A stretch of 5,389 nucleotides of DNA from Actinomycetota bacterium (GTDB lineage: Bacteria; Actinomycetota; Actinomycetes; Propionibacteriales; Nocardioidaceae), in assembly GCA_009702305.1 (NCBI GenBank), contig WLIH01000233.1:1-5389 (forward strand), in the 5' to 3' direction. Positions 4,869 to 5,389 of this stretch are shown here, piece after piece. A model generated the notes under the pieces. The model did not search any database, was not told the DNA's origin, and saw only the letters and a program-made list of their open reading frames with translations. The position numbers and the translations under genes are program-made. The first letter of the stretch is position 1; each line of letters begins with the position of its first letter.

Positions 4869-5389
4869 GGTGGACGGCGCGATCTCGAGGTAGACCGCGC
4901 GCACGTCGGCATAGCGCGCGGCCGGATCGAAGTGCTCAGCGGCGTACGCACGGTGGTTGGTCGTGGCGTCCGCGCTCACCGCTGCGACGAGGTGTCGAAG
5001 ACCGCGAGCCACCCCCTCGACGTCACGAGGAGAGGCGGTCCAGCAGTGGGAGAGACCGGCGCGATCGATGTCGCTCATCCCGGGTGACCGGGTCGTCACC
5101 ACCGGGAGACCGGCGGCCAGCGCCTCGAGCAGGACCAGCGGCCAGCCGGCCTCGAAGATCGGGCACACGACGAAGCCGTCGAAGAGCTGGTAGATCCGCT
5201 CGGGCGACTCCAGGTAGGGCACGTGCACCCAGCGTTCGCTCATCCCGGTGGACTCCGCCCACGCCGTCATCTCCTCGGCGAGCTCGCCGTGTCCGACGTG
5301 CACGAACCACACGGACGGGTCCGCCTGCATGACGGACCAGACGGAGTGGAACAGCGTCCGCGGGTCCTTCTGAGGAGCGAGACGTCCGA
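4863..5389 (-). CDS. Family-4 (GT-B) glycosyltransferase, C-terminal part only
   Basis: Retaining glycosyltransferase that would add a nucleotide-sugar-derived residue to a glycan acceptor. The frame is open to the right edge; the ATG at 5330 is internal because the preceding in-frame codons read GRLAPQKDPRTLFHSVWSV, the usual G-R-L-x-x-Q-K-D/G-x-x-x-L block that opens the donor-binding domain. About 174 residues are visible. They include WFVHVGHGELAEEM (the G-x-G-E-L nucleotide-binding turn), WVHVPYLESPERIYQLFDGFVVCP, and FEAGWPLVLLEALAAGLPVVTTRSPGMSDI, the GT4 acidic motif. The N-terminal acceptor domain lies outside the window. The two Glu residues of the acidic motif (codons 5151-5153 and 5124-5126) are eight residues apart instead of the usual seven. 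The gene faces the TagB-like gene with a 7-bp gap. Family is clear; sugar and linkage cannot be read from this part. Confidence 0.9.
   Translation of the reverse strand, partial: GRLAPQKDPRTLFHSVWSVMQADPSVWFVHVGHGELAEEMTAWAESTGMSERWVHVPYLESPERIYQLFDGFVVCPIFEAGWPLVLLEALAAGLPVVTTRSPGMSDIDRAGLSHCWTASPRDVEGVARGLRHLVAAVSADATTNHRAYAAEHFDPAARYADVRAVYLEIAPSTR

Noticed and set aside
5328..5330. ATG at 5330 (minus strand) as the start of the glycosyltransferase
   Set aside because: The codons before it encode GRLAPQKDP, a core GT4 motif, so the Met is internal.

Overview
The window looks like part of a chromosomal cell-surface glycan (capsule, exopolysaccharide or teichoic-acid-like polymer) locus from a high-GC Gram-positive bacterium. 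The evidence is the very GC-rich DNA with G/C-dominated third codon positions, frequent GTG starts, short gaps and overlaps between genes, and protein families typical of actinobacterial polysaccharide clusters. A Nocardioides-like or other Propionibacteriales host would fit, but that is inference; the sequence contains no taxonomic marker such as rRNA.

Layout: (1) 1-683 (+) is the C-terminal part of a polysaccharide-type tyrosine autokinase (CpsD/Wzc-like ATPase domain with a tyrosine-rich tail), cut by the left edge. (2) 676-1554 (+) is a lysophospholipid-acyltransferase-superfamily protein, 8 bp overlapped with the kinase gene and preceded by a strong Shine-Dalgarno. (3) 1571-2791 (-) is a polytopic MOP/Wzx-like flippase, convergent with gene 2. 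(4) 2792-2925 is a divergent control region with two candidate -10 elements and a perfect 8-bp inverted repeat. (5) 2926-3723 (+) is an FkbM-type methyltransferase. (6) 3743-4855 (+) is a TagB/TagF-like CDP-glycerol glycerophosphotransferase-family protein, probably co-transcribed with gene 5. (7) 4863-5389 (-) is the C-terminal part of a family-4 glycosyltransferase, cut by the right edge and convergent with gene 6.

A working model (inference): glycosyltransferases such as the one at the right edge build a lipid-linked repeat unit, the TagB-like enzyme adds polyol-phosphate or a related group, the FkbM enzyme O-methylates it, the acyltransferase-like protein may add an acyl group, the flippase moves the unit across the membrane, and the tyrosine autokinase controls polymerisation and export.

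Non-coding DNA is scarce. The most notable non-coding signals are the inverted repeat AGGTGTCC-N5-GGACACCT just after a candidate promoter, and inverted repeats at both convergent gene junctions that contain the stop codons of both facing genes. No RNA genes, CRISPR arrays, insertion sequences or attachment sites were seen.
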